Assembly: GCA_903772945.1 (NCBI GenBank)
Contig: CAICTM010001654.1
Coordinates: forward strand, 1-24,986
Direction of reading: 5' to 3'
DNA length: 24,986 nucleotides
DNA from: Seminavis robusta
Taxonomy: Eukaryota > Bacillariophyta > Bacillariophyceae > Naviculales > Naviculaceae
Within the stretch, counting starts at the first letter, position 1. Each line of letters starts with the position of its first letter. Both the position numbers and the translations under genes were made by a program. Positions 9,140-18,487 of this stretch are shown one piece after another. Under the pieces are notes generated by a model. It did not search any database. It had not been told where the DNA came from and worked only from the letters and a program-made list of their open reading frames with translations.

Positions 9140-9533
9140 CGATAGGTACTAGGTTGTAACCTTCCGTTGGAGCCACCGGGTCAACATGTACCGGCGGTAA
9201 AAAGGTTGGCCCAGAACAATTGAATTATCAACCAGCTTCACCCAGGAATGGCAAAGCGTGAATGATCGCAATTAGTCAAAAATTGTGTGATCAAGCCAAG
9301 AAGAAACGTAGATGAGGTAAACATAACATGGTTGTATTGCATGTAAGTTCGATTAATGATTACTATTATTTCCAGGCTACCTGAAAATAGTCACGGATTG
9401 TTGAGTTGAAAATTCCTGCATCTGCTCTTCTGGGACTGCGCCATCAGGCAACAAATGGTCTGAATGCCAACCGCACCGGTACCACTGGTACTTCGGCAAC
9501 AATTATTGCAGTCCAAGGTAAGCATCATTTTAG

Positions 9534-9617
9534 AAGCTCACAATTTAGATTCCTCCACAGCCAAAAGCAGCTCATCAAAACCAACCAAGCAGCACCTCTT
9601 TCTGTTGTTTTGCAACC
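9534..9617 (+). promoter_or_regulatory. Leader of VWD copy 2
   Basis: Homologous to 5260-5345. Just upstream, AAGGTAAGC at about 9515-9523 and CCTCCACAG at about 9552-9560 could be donor and acceptor of a short 5' UTR intron. Copy 1 has CCTCCACAA at the acceptor position, so such an intron would not be shared; it is only a possibility. Confidence 0.45.
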
Positions 9618-10921
9618 ATGAAGTTTTCATCCAAAATCCTTTTGCCCTCATCTGTGCTTGTGGCCATCCTTGGAACTGCTCATGGTAATGCCCTTGAGAT
9701 CGCGACCTGCATCAGTCCTACTGGAGATCTCCGTGTGTTCATGCGGCATACTAGTGGAGCACTAGGAAACCCTTATCGTGGACTTTTTGGCAGTATCAAC
9801 GTCCAAGTTAACGGTGGTAGCAGCACTGCAGAATATGGTGATGGGGTGATCAACGACGCTCCCAAGACTGCCATGGGGCACTTGTGCAAAGACGGTACAC
9901 CCCCTGTTGGTGTTGCTAGCTGTGACGGGGCGGATGACGATTGGGTCTGGTTCGACATCGGAAGTGTTGACTGTGATCAGCCATCGGATACCTATACTCT
10001 CAGTGTGGATGATTCTAGCATGTGGCTTTGGGAAGAATGTGACAGCCTGTATCCCCACACCATCCAAACCTCTGATTTTTGTCCTTCACCTAGTCCCCCC
10101 ACCACTGGGCAGATTGCTGGTGATCCCCATATCCAAACTTGGGACAAGAAGTGGTATGACTTCCATGGACAGTGTGATCTTGTCTTCCTTGCCAACCCAG
10201 ATTTCAACAATGGCCAAGGCATGGATGTCCATGTCAGGACCACAGCCCGATACCAATACTCCTACATTGAAGCTGCTGCCGTGCGCATTGGAGATGATGT
10301 CTTGCAAGTCAGCTCTCATGGAAACTACTTTTTGAATGGCATTGGACAGGCCTCCATGCCAGCCACTCTTGGAGGCCACACTGTGGCTTATTCTGTTGAT
10401 GACAACAAGAAGCACACATTCGTCACTCACCTTGGAGAAGATAGGAACATTGTCATCCAAACTTTCAAGGACTGGGTCAATGTCAAGATGGATGCTGCTG
10501 ATATGAAGCACTACGGAAACAGCAAGGGTCTTCTTGGAGAGTTCCCCACTGGTGACTGGGTTGGTCGCGACAACTCTGTCTTTACTGATGCCAATGATTT
10601 TGGACAGGAGTGGCAAGGTAAGTTTGATTTCTCCATCCATGCGTGATGCTCTTTCTTAGAACCCACAACCCAGCTTACACTTCTTGTCCTGTAGTCCGTG
10701 ACACTGATGCCAAGCTTTTCTCGGTCAACCGTGAACCCCAGTTCCCCCAGAAGTGTGTCATTCCTGGCCCCAAGAGTGCCGCCCGTCGCCTAGGAGAGTC
10801 CATCGCCAAGGCCACTGCTGAGAGGGTCTGTGAACACTGGGCTGAAGATGAAAAGGACCTCTGTGTCTTTGATGTCATGGCCTCTGGAGACTTGGAGCAT
10901 GCTGCCGCCGGAGCTTTCTAA
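9618..10921 (+). CDS. Secreted VWD-domain protein, copy 2 (intact, two exons)
   Basis: CDS is 9618-10617 joined to 10695-10921; the 77-base intron (GTAAGT...CTGTAG) interrupts a valine codon. The product is 406 residues. A signal peptide covers about 1-23 (hydrophobic SVLVAILGTAHG). Residues 24-160 carry six cysteines (contexts ATC, LCKDG, ASCDG, VDCDQ, EECDS, DFCPS) around DDWVWFDIGSVDCDQ. After PSPPTTG comes a VWD domain at about 166-325 with GDPHIQTWDKKWYDFHGQC (G168). A conserved C-terminal segment follows, with helix-forming RRLGESIAKATAE and an ending in CVFDVMASGDLEHA. In animals VWD domains support adhesion and multimerisation of secreted proteins; here a cell-wall, mucilage or cell-contact role is inference. 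Retaining the intron would give a 342-residue form ending SIHA. Its start matches copy 1. Confidence 0.88.
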
Positions 10922-11157
10922 GAAGGCATTCTATTGGCAATATCAGGCTAGATTGGTTGATTGGGAAGGAGCTCAGCATCAATTGATGCCTCGAGGCCTC
11001 ACCACCTCAACCAAGCTGACTGATTGGATCAATAATTACATACTATATGGGGTGGATCTGTCTTTTGCAGATTCTGTTGCCTCACAAAAACAAGAAAACC
11101 TCTCAAAAATGCAGGGGTTGTTCCAAAGATAACCATAATAAGATAATCATTACAGTA
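10922..11157 (+). other. 3' flank of VWD copy 2, paralogous to 6666-6904
   Basis: Near-identical to the copy 1 flank, ending near AGATAATCATTACAG. Beyond this the two loci are unrelated, so this is the right boundary of the duplicated or converted block. Confidence 0.75.
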
Positions 11158-12566
11158 TCAAAACTTCGTAGCTGGCTCGTACTGTATAGATCAGAGATTG
11201 GAGTATGACTGTTTTAGCACTGATTCTCGTCCGGTGAGTTCTTATCTTTGGCTGGTCTAGATAGATTAGTAAGACCCCAAAGGTCTACTTTGCGTGCTGC
11301 GCTACTGGGCTACAGGAATTGAATGTTTCGCTCCCTGCCTTTTCTCATTGTACTGGTGGGATTTTGAGGGTATTCATGGTGACCGTGGGTACCGGTATGA
11401 TCTAGTAGCTACCTAGAGGTACAGATAGATTATTCAATGATACTTTTTAAAACTCCATCATTGACCCATGCTAGAGTAGGCAGCGTTGGTAACCAACTTT
11501 CAGTACGACGTGGTTACTTCATCGGAAGCAATAACGCAAACCTGGGAGCTGAAGAAAGGCACGGGCTAGGTGGCTATAGTATTGTTCATGAGGAACCATC
11601 AGTGTGGAAGCGAAAAGAAGCTCTCGCGGAACCGTGGGGCACCGGATTCTTGGCTCCTGGCTGCACTCTCTTGCTTCATATTATCTTCAATGCCCGAGGC
11701 CCTCCATGCCGCAGAGATTCGTCTCGAACCAAGCCGAAGAGGTCAAGTTCACCCTTTTTTATAGACTTCTGGCTGAGGTTTATAAGAGCTCGGAAGGAAA
11801 CCGAAGTGTTCATCCTGTGCACCCGGAGGAGAAAAGGGCTCGAGCTGCATGTCAGGAAGCATCACATTTGCCCGCTCATGCCAGCAACCAGGCGATACAG
11901 TACTCCCAGCTAGCAAGATATTTTGCTCCATGCTGGGGGCTGGTCTTCTCTGCCGCCGTTGTCGAAGGCTTCTAGTACAGTATGCATAATGATGATGTAT
12001 GTGCTCTGTACTTGCGATGGGAGTTTCCTCCTCCTGCGATTGGTCGAGGTCTTGATGTGGTGTTCGTTGTGATCCAGCTGTGAGTACAGTGGTCTTTGTG
12101 TGACGCATGTACTTTCTTGAAGTTACGGTACCCGTGCAACCCGTCCATGATTGCCAAGCGTTACAGGTGTAGCAATTCCTTTTTTGTACGACCACTTTTA
12201 CACTTTTATGACCTTGACGAACGCCAATGTTCCCAGTGAATTATTCATGGTCATTGATTTTCAGGAACTCGCTCTTGCTGCATCAACCACTTAATTGAAT
12301 TCTTTTCTACCGAAGACCACCACGTGTTCGCATTCTTGAATCACCAGAAGGCATGCTTCTTCGAGAATTATAGGGCAGTTTGGATCGAAGTCAACTTCTT
12401 TTTCTAACGAAAGGGCAAAGCCTAAAGAACACCTGACCTTGAGCCCAATTCGAACAACTCTTTGAACAACCCAGTACCGGTAGCTAGAGTAGCTGCTGAG
12501 AAGTGGAGATCCAGTTCACTTCAGTAGCCACAGAGCTAGCCACACTGCCACTGCCACTCACTGGTA
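11158..12566. other. Gene-poor stretch with overlapping unsupported frames
   Basis: Between 11437 and 12195 three frames of 120-158 codons overlap (11437-11913 +, 11604-11975 +, 11749-12195 -). At most one can be coding, and none has a recognisable domain, signal peptide or paralogue here. The 11604 frame has the more protein-like composition (EEVKFTLFYRLLAEVYKSSE) but is unsupported. Nothing recognised at 12196-12566. Confidence 0.4.
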
Positions 12567-12981
12567 GAGGATGGAACCGCAAACGCTAGGGGCAAGCGTA
12601 GTGTGCTAACAGGTCCCCTTAGCATGTGTTATTATGCGTTTTTTAGCATTTTTTATGACGATGATCTCAGCGTTTTTGTTAGCGATTTATTAGCGTTTGT
12701 TACCGTTTTTGGTAGCGTTTTTGCAGTATTGGTGCACTACAAATAGAGTGCTACCAAAGTAACCACCAGAACCACCATCCAGATTGTTCATCCTTATGTG
12801 ATTGTAAGTGGAATCTGCATAGAGTAACACTGAAAACAGAGAAAAACGCTGAACAAAATGCCAAAAACGCTGTTAATGTATGTGTATACACAAACACGCA
12901 AATAAACCCAAACGCTTGGGGCTAGCGTAGCGTTTAAAATGCGACGCTAAAACGCTAAAAACACGTTGCGGTTCCAACCTC
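12567..12981. mobile_element. 415-base foldback/MITE-like element
   Basis: The ends are imperfect inverted repeats: GAGGATGGAACCGCAAACG at 12567-12585 and, on the minus strand, GAGGTTGGAACCGCAACG from 12981 to 12964. Inside, the left third is packed with TAGCGTTT/AGCGTTTTT (about 12645-12722) and the right third with the mirror AAACGCT/AAAACGCTAAAAACG (about 12841-12963), so the whole element can fold back. An AACGCT-GGGGC-AGCGTAG block sits near both ends. There is no coding capacity. No target-site duplication could be fixed by eye, so the superfamily is unassigned. Confidence 0.62.
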
Positions 12982-13509
12982 CAAGCCACAGGTGGTCTAG
13001 CTAGCTGCAGCAGCTCCGAAGCTACCCAGTGAGTGAACTCCCAGTGCAGCCTCTGTCGCCTTGCAGAATGTTCACTTTTGTGGAATTAGTACAGTTCATT
13101 GGCAGTAAAGACTCCACCTCTCCAAAACCAAATTGGCGTCTTGGTGGTCTTAAGGGACTTTCCTTCAACTTCTGTCATTCACTATTGTCCCGAAAGAGAA
13201 GTCTTGCAGTTGGTCCATGATCCGCGCTTTATTGGTTGATTGGTTGGTTAGTTGCCGCGTTTAGCAACCTGCTTGGTCCTGCTTTCAATGCAACTAAAAC
13301 TACTACATGTATGTATGCAACTTCAAGAGCAAAACACGCGACTGCCACTCTGATCTTGCCAAGGGTTGTGTGTGGCTTTTTTGCATTCCATTTTCCTTCC
13401 ATCCTCGCACAATCTCATCCCGAACCAGTCTATCTATCTATCTATCTTCATAATACTACCTCCACACCGTTTTGCCACCAACCAAAAAGACTTGTTACTT
13501 CCACTAACC
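12982..13509. other. Upstream region and probable 5' UTR of the cyclase gene
   Basis: No gene is supported. The last 100 bases are CT/CA-rich, as expected of a leader, and include a TCTA microsatellite. No TATA element was identified. Confidence 0.4.
13429..13447. repeat. TCTA microsatellite in the cyclase leader
   Basis: About 4.75 units of TCTA, ending 62 bases before the cyclase ATG. Confidence 0.9.
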
Positions 13510-16231
13510 ATGACGACGTTTGATGATATGGAACAAGCTGCCATTGAGGAGAGTACCACCTGTGCGGCGAATGACCACCTTCCTTCTGTGACCGAGCAAC
13601 GCGAAAAGATTGCTCAAAAGGAGCAAAAGGCGGTCAGCTGCTTGCGTCTCGTGCTGTTGGCCGTCTTGGTCGTTTCCGCCATTGTCGTGTCGGTGGTCCT
13701 CTATCTCTACACGTCCGCCAAGGAAACCAATGAGTTTGAATCGCAGTTTGAAAGTGACTCCTTCAAAGTGTTTGAATCGTTGGGGTTGCATCTCGATCTC
13801 ACATTGGGAGCCGCTGATTCGTTTGTCTTCAAGATGATCTCCTATGCCAAAGCATCTTCCAACCAATTTCCGTTTGTCACGATCCCCGACTTTGGAGTCC
13901 AAGCCGCCAAGGTCCTCAGTTCGTCCGCGTTTTTCTACATGGGCACGTACATCAAGGTCGCCAACGACGAACGCGTCGATTGGGAAAACTATACCAGTGA
14001 CGCCACCAACACGTACTGGCTCGAGGAGAACATTCAACAAGTTCAAGTCGATGACCCCAACTACCACGGTCCCATTGTCGACGACGAGTACTCCACCAGC
14101 AACTTTCTGTTCAACTACAATGACGAGTTCCTGCCCGAAGTGGTTCCCTACAATGATACCTCCAACTACTATCTCCCCAGTTTCCAGCATTATCCTTCCG
14201 TTCCTGATCCTTACTATCCTCCGTACAACTGGAATGCCATGGGGTATCCCGATTATGCCGTTCCCTTTACCCATGCAATGCACACCAAGACTGTCACCAT
14301 GACGGGAGTCGTCAATCAAGCCTTTGATCCCAACGATGAATACCAAGTTTACAATGCCGAACTCCTCAGTGCCTGGGCGGAAAACTATATCTCGACGGAA
14401 GAAGATCCCACCGAACCATACTTTGAACTCATCTATCCCATGTTGAATGCCGTCGACAAGGTCCAGATTGATACTTCTACCGTCGAACCGGCCGTGGGAG
14501 TCCTCTCTTTTGCCTATTATGTTCGCGACCTCGTCCGAGATATTTTGCCTCCCAACTCCAAGGGCATTGTGGTCGTCTTTCAAAACACGTGCGATCAAGT
14601 CTTTACGTATCAAGTGGATGGTGCCGAAACCACGTACATGGGGATTGGTGACCATCATGACCCCAAGTACAGTCACATGGGACGAACGGCTCGTCTTCCC
14701 GATCTCTCCGGGCAAGTTGCCAAAGTCTACACCGGTCTGCCTCTCGATACCGAATCCTGTGTTTACTCGGTTACTGTCTACCCGTCCCAAGCCATGCAAG
14801 ATCGATACGTCACCTCCAAACCCATCTTTTTGGCGGTCGGTGCCTTTGTCATCTTTCTCTTTACATCGGCCGTGTTTTTGTTGTACGACTTGTATGTGGC
14901 CCGGCGCCAACAGATTGTGAAGCACCGTGCCGAAGCATCGGGCGCTATCGTCAATTCGCTCTTTCCCGAACAAGTACGAAATCAGCTCTACGAAGAACAT
15001 CAGCCTGCCCAAGAACATCAGCAACAACCCAAGACCAAACTGTCCTCCGCCGCCGCAGGTGCATCGGACCTAACGGCAGATTCTTCCACAACGACCTTGT
15101 CGCCGACCGCGGGCAAACCCATTGCCGACTTATTCGATTCCACATCAGTCTTTTTTGCCGATATTGTGGGATTTACCAGTTGGAGCAGTTCCAGGACGCC
15201 CATTGAAGTGTTTGAACTCTTGGAAGCACTCTATGGAGCGTTTGATGTGGTGAGTAGAGCTAGAGTACAGGAGGGGGGCTTGTTACTTGGGCTGTTCTGT
15301 CCTCTTTGTCTTTGGATCTATTCTTTGTGTCTTCGTCTATCTGACTAATACTGATTGCTTGTTCTGCCTGTATCCTGAAGATTGCGAAGCGTCGTAGAGT
15401 GTTCAAAGTCGAGACGATTGGAGATTGCTACGTTGCCGTTACAGGTGAGTTAGTTGCGTATGAGTCTTTGTTGTTGCTAGCCGAAGGATGGAGCCCTGAC
15501 TTTCTACTTCCACCATGGTCTCGTCCCCAATCTTTGCCTCCATCATTGCAGGCATTCCGAATCCTCAAGCGGATCATGCTGTCATCATGGTGAAGTTTGC
15601 CAGAGATTGTTTGACACGAATGAGGCAAGTACTCCAAGACCTGGTGGGCACTTTGGGAGCGGCCACTCTGGACTTGGATATGCGAGCTGGGGTTCACAGG
15701 TACGCACGGACATGAGGGCGGCTTTACAGTTAGATAGATATCACGATCTCAAATCCGTCACTCACTTTATCTCGCCTCTTGTCTTGTCAACAATGCAGTG
15801 GCCCTGTCACAGCCGGTGTACTGCGTGGCGAGAAGGGTCGATTTCAGTTGTTTGGCGACACTGTCAACACGGCGGCCCGGATGGAAAGCAATGGCAAGGC
15901 TGGGATGATTCATGTCTCTCAGGCCACTGCCGATGAACTTACCAAAGCGGGCAAGTCAAGCTGGCTGAAACTCCGAGACGAAAAGATCACTGCCAAGGGC
16001 AAAGGAGAAATGCAGACATACTTTGTCATGATGTCACCCGCTCGCACAAGCATTGCATCCACGAGTGGTGAAGCCATGGCCCTCCACTCCATTGATGAAC
16101 CGCCAGCAGGTAACAATGCTCAAGTGCTAGACAGTATCAACCAGGGGGATGAGGTCTACGACGAGGGCATGGCAGAATCAGCAGTCTCTTCTGATGATGA
16201 GGCATTGGAACCAGCGACGGTCGAGGTTTAG
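13510..16231 (+). CDS. Receptor-type class III guanylate/adenylate cyclase, four exons
   Basis: CDS is 13510-15249, 15381-15444, 15552-15699 and 15799-16231, with GT-AG introns of 131, 107 and 99 bases; the product is 794 residues. It should convert GTP (or ATP) to the cyclic nucleotide plus pyrophosphate. Layout: cytosolic N-terminus; TM1 about 43-67; ectodomain about 70-437 with IPDFGVQAAKV and ENYT (probable sensor); TM2 about 439-463; signalling helix (HRAEASGAIVNSLFPEQVR); low-complexity linker; catalytic domain from about 545. Metal aspartates are D552 (FFADIVGFT) and D595 (ETIGDCY); N674 and R678 lie in GDTVNTAARMES. Purine-site residues are E591 (KVETIGD, guanylate-type) and Q667 (RFQLFGD), where classical guanylate cyclases have Cys and adenylate cyclases Asp. 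There is one catalytic domain, so it must dimerise; no phosphodiesterase domain follows. ATG 13510 is preferred over the upstream 13366 because it begins the acidic cytosolic segment. Not a symbol I can name. Confidence 0.9.
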
Positions 16232-16615
16232 AATACATCTGATTGCTTAACAATACGCTGCTGCACATTCCCCCCCTCCTACACATCCATGAAGCGAACT
16301 AACCTCAATGAAGACCCGGAATTTCCTGGGATGGTTTAGGCCCAACGTCGAGTTTGGTTTGGCACTCCATCAACTGGAAGCAAGGCAACCATCCAATTGG
16401 CTGTTGGTGGGACAAGGTTCTTTGCTTTGGTGCGCCCGGCCGGCCATACGACCAATCACGATGTTGATGGTGAAGCCCGTTTCTGTGGATCCACGGAGGC
16501 AGCCAATCCCAGAAAGCTGTTCAAGTTTCGCCAATGAGGATTATACATATTTTTTGCTATTAGGATTTCATATTGTCAGACATACTCTTGTACTGGTACT
16601 ACTTCTACCTGATGC
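16232..16615. other. 3' flank of the cyclase, no gene seen
   Basis: A 105-codon frame at 16308-16625 overlaps the probable 3' UTR and runs into the tandem repeat; it has no recognisable content. Confidence 0.45.
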
Positions 16616-16960
16616 GGTACCGTAAAAGTGATTAGTTGAAGGGGCTCCAGAGGGGAGAAGGAGGAGGGTTAAGCTAGTCTGGGCAAGAGCATCTAGTTGC
16701 ACATGTTTTGAGTTGTGGTACCCGTAAAAGTGATTAGTTGAAGGGGCTCCAGAGGGAGAAGGAGGAGGGTTAAGCTAGTCTGGGCAAGAGCATCTAGTTG
16801 CACATGTTTTGATTTGTGGTACCCGTAAAAGTGATTAGTTGAAGGGGCTCCAGAGGGGAGAAGGAGGAGGGTTAAGCTAGTCTGGCAAGAGCATCTAGTT
16901 GCACATGTTTTGAGTTGTGGTACCCGTAAAAGTCACCAGTCAAATGCACTCCAGAGGGGA
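16616..16960. repeat. 101-base tandem repeat, three copies plus a fragment
   Basis: Units begin GGTACCCGTAAAAGTGATTAG and occupy 16616-16716, 16717-16817 and 16818-16918, with a diverged fragment from 16919. Each copy lacks a different base of the shared consensus: one C in GGTACCCGT in unit 1, one G in AGAGGGGAG in unit 2, and one G in TCTGGGC in unit 3. Otherwise they are almost identical. Confidence 0.92.
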
Positions 16961-17003
16961 TTATGTAAAAGTACATGTAGGTACGGTACGTACGCTTTCG
17001 AAG

Positions 17004-17054
17004 TATCTTAAAACAAGGGTGGTAAGCAAAACTTTGTTATCTTAAAACTGGGTG
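17004..17054. repeat. Short direct repeat TATCTTAAAAC...GGGTG
   Basis: TATCTTAAAACAAGGGTG at 17004-17021 and TATCTTAAAACTGGGTG at 17038-17054. Confidence 0.75.
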
Positions 17055-17071
17055 TGCCGCGATGCGATAGA

Positions 17072-17093
17072 TGACGTCATTCGAATGACGTCA
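17072..17093. promoter_or_regulatory. 22-base perfect palindrome with two TGACGTCA sites
   Basis: TGACGTCA at 17072-17079, TTCGAA, and TGACGTCA at 17086-17093 form one uninterrupted palindrome. TGACGTCA is the full cAMP-response-element/bZIP site. In Phaeodactylum, TGACGT and ACGTCA elements mediate the CO2/cAMP response of a carbonic anhydrase promoter. Here the site lies between two convergent genes, 841 bases past the cyclase stop, so it is not an obvious promoter. Confidence 0.5.
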
Positions 17094-17100
17094 GTCGTGC

Positions 17101-17222
17101 GCCTCTACGTGCAAACGTGTAGAGGACTACATACGTATTGCACGTCAGTCTTTCTACAGCCGTGTATAAAGCCTACGTGCACTACGTATGTACTTTGCAC
17201 GTAGGCTTTCTACAGCCGTGTA
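17101..17222. repeat. Two diverged palindromic units with a shared tail
   Basis: The second unit is a hairpin with perfect 10-base arms, GCCTACGTGC (17171-17180) and GCACGTAGGC (17197-17206), and a 16-base loop. The first unit (about 17101-17149) is a diverged version with CCTCTAC...GTAGAGG arms. Both are followed by the same 17-base tail, CTTTCTACAGCCGTGTA, at 17150-17166 and 17206-17222. Confidence 0.75.
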
Positions 17223-17431
17223 GGATTTGTATTTGCACGCTACAGAGGTAGTATAGTACTGTATTTGCTATAGTAAACATGACTAATCGGTCCTCCTTCT
17301 TCGTGCTGCGTGGAGGGGGGTCTCGAGCTTGTATCTGCCTTCTTTCGGATGGTGTATCTGATGCCGCCAAGTACCAGTATCTCTATGATGTAGCTAACTA
17401 CCGGTATCTCTAAACAAAAACGTGGGTCGGA

Positions 17432-17454
17432 CTATGCAGCGACTCGCTGCATAG
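17432..17454. repeat. 10-base-arm hairpin with 3-base loop
   Basis: CTATGCAGCG, ACT, CGCTGCATAG. A tight strong hairpin with no T-run after it; no function can be assigned from sequence. Confidence 0.8.
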
Positions 17455-17714
17455 CTAGCTGCATTGGAGACTGCATCTGGCTACTTTTACGTGGTGGAAG
17501 GGGACGGGTGCGATATGAGATGCATTTGTGGACCACTATTGGTTCCTTCAGCTACATAGCTACAGAGGCAGCCAGCTAGCTAGACTATAGGTCAAATGCT
17601 TTGGCTGCCTACTGTAGAGCAAAAGCAAAAGGCCAGCGCAACTATTCCTCTGTATCTGATGAATGCATGTTGTATAGCTTTTATTACAAGTACTAGCTAC
17701 TGTAACCCTTGTGG

Positions 17715-18319
17715 TTATTGTGTGGGATTCATGACGATGGTGGACACTCGAGAGAGCAGCCCAGGTGGTGCTTGTTGTTTTTGCTGTTTTGTTGTTTGTT
17801 GTGGCAAACTCTCCAATTCATCTTGGTAGGCTCGTTGATAGGCCAAGTCTTGGCAATAGGTCGATAGTTGCCGAGAGACTTGGCCAATACTTTTTGTTGA
17901 TCCATGTCAAAGACATCGCACTCTTCCTGAAGTCGTTGCTGTTCTTCCAATACAGCAGAAATGAGGATGTGTCGTCGTTCTTCGGTGAAAAGGCGTCCCT
18001 TAGGGAAGAATCGCTCCAAACCACGAACGGTATCTTCTTGACTCATCCATCCTGTGGCCACCATTTCGGCATCCTCCATCATGTTATCTTGGTCATCTTG
18101 ACTGTAAAACAGCATGTCCATGTCTTCTTCGGGAATCGGTGGAATTAGCAGTACGCTGGGCTCTTCTTAAAAGGACACACACAATTGACTCCGATTACTG
18201 CAATGAAACTGATCACCCCATGTACTAGTACCAATATTGCTGTTTTCAGTGGCTTTCGTAATGAAGAATGCTCCATCGTTGCGCGGCAGATTCTTGAATG
18301 CGCCGAAGGATAAAGCCAT
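17715..18319 (-). pseudogene. Diatom-type RGLE-motif protein, nonsense codon plus frameshift
   Basis: The minus-strand frame starts at ATG 18319 (MALSFGAFKNLPRNDG) and reads 50 codons to an in-frame TAA at 18169-18167. The same frame then continues without further stop: EEPSVLLIPPIPEED, LFYSQDDQDNMMEDAEM, EDTVRGLERFFP and AVLEEQQRLQEE. From about 17880 the better frame is the neighbouring one (RQLSTYCQDLAYQRAYQDELE, then a Q/P-rich tail) to TAA at 17717-17715, implying one missing base at about 17879-17881, probably GG to G. The order of an acidic VLLIPPI start, an acidic helix, a V-RGLE block and VLEEQ recalls a widespread diatom family of unknown function; this link is from memory. It is convergent with the cyclase. 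About 200 residues in all. Confidence 0.5.
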
Positions 18320-18487
18320 CCAGCCTGCTCCTGGGTTGACCGTACGCTGCTGTTGTCATGGTCAATGTGTGCAGTGTCAGTGTGCCTTAAGCTAGATCTA
18401 GTAGACTGTTTGGGTAAATTATGAGCTATCTAGATTATGTAGATACAGAGCCCCTGGCTCCGAGCAAGACTAACATGTCTCCTGTCA

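Noticed and set aside
10086..10640. 184-codon antisense frame in VWD copy 2 (and 150 codons in copy 1)
   Set aside because: Shadow of the conserved VWD exon; shared by the paralogues only because the DNA is nearly identical.
10643..10921. Separate gene starting at 10643
   Set aside because: It begins within the 77-base intron; the conserved part is the second exon of VWD copy 2.
11437..12195. Gene at 11437-11913 or its antisense
   Set aside because: Three mutually overlapping frames of similar length and none recognisable; reported only as an unsupported region.
13366..13509. 48-residue N-terminal extension of the cyclase
   Set aside because: Encoded by CT-rich leader with a microsatellite; the natural start is the ATG at 13510.
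14447..14920. 157-codon frame in another + frame of the cyclase
   Set aside because: Overlaps exon 1 in a different frame and has no recognisable content.
13504..15027. 507-codon open frame antisense to the cyclase
   Set aside because: It is the mirror of strongly coding DNA; the + strand frame has membrane segments, catalytic motifs and correct splice sites, while the antisense translation shows no domain.
16616..16960. CRISPR array
   Set aside because: The copies are contiguous 101-base tandem units without unique spacers, in a eukaryotic genome.
17432..17454. Intrinsic transcription terminator
   Set aside because: No T-run follows the hairpin, and such terminators are bacterial.
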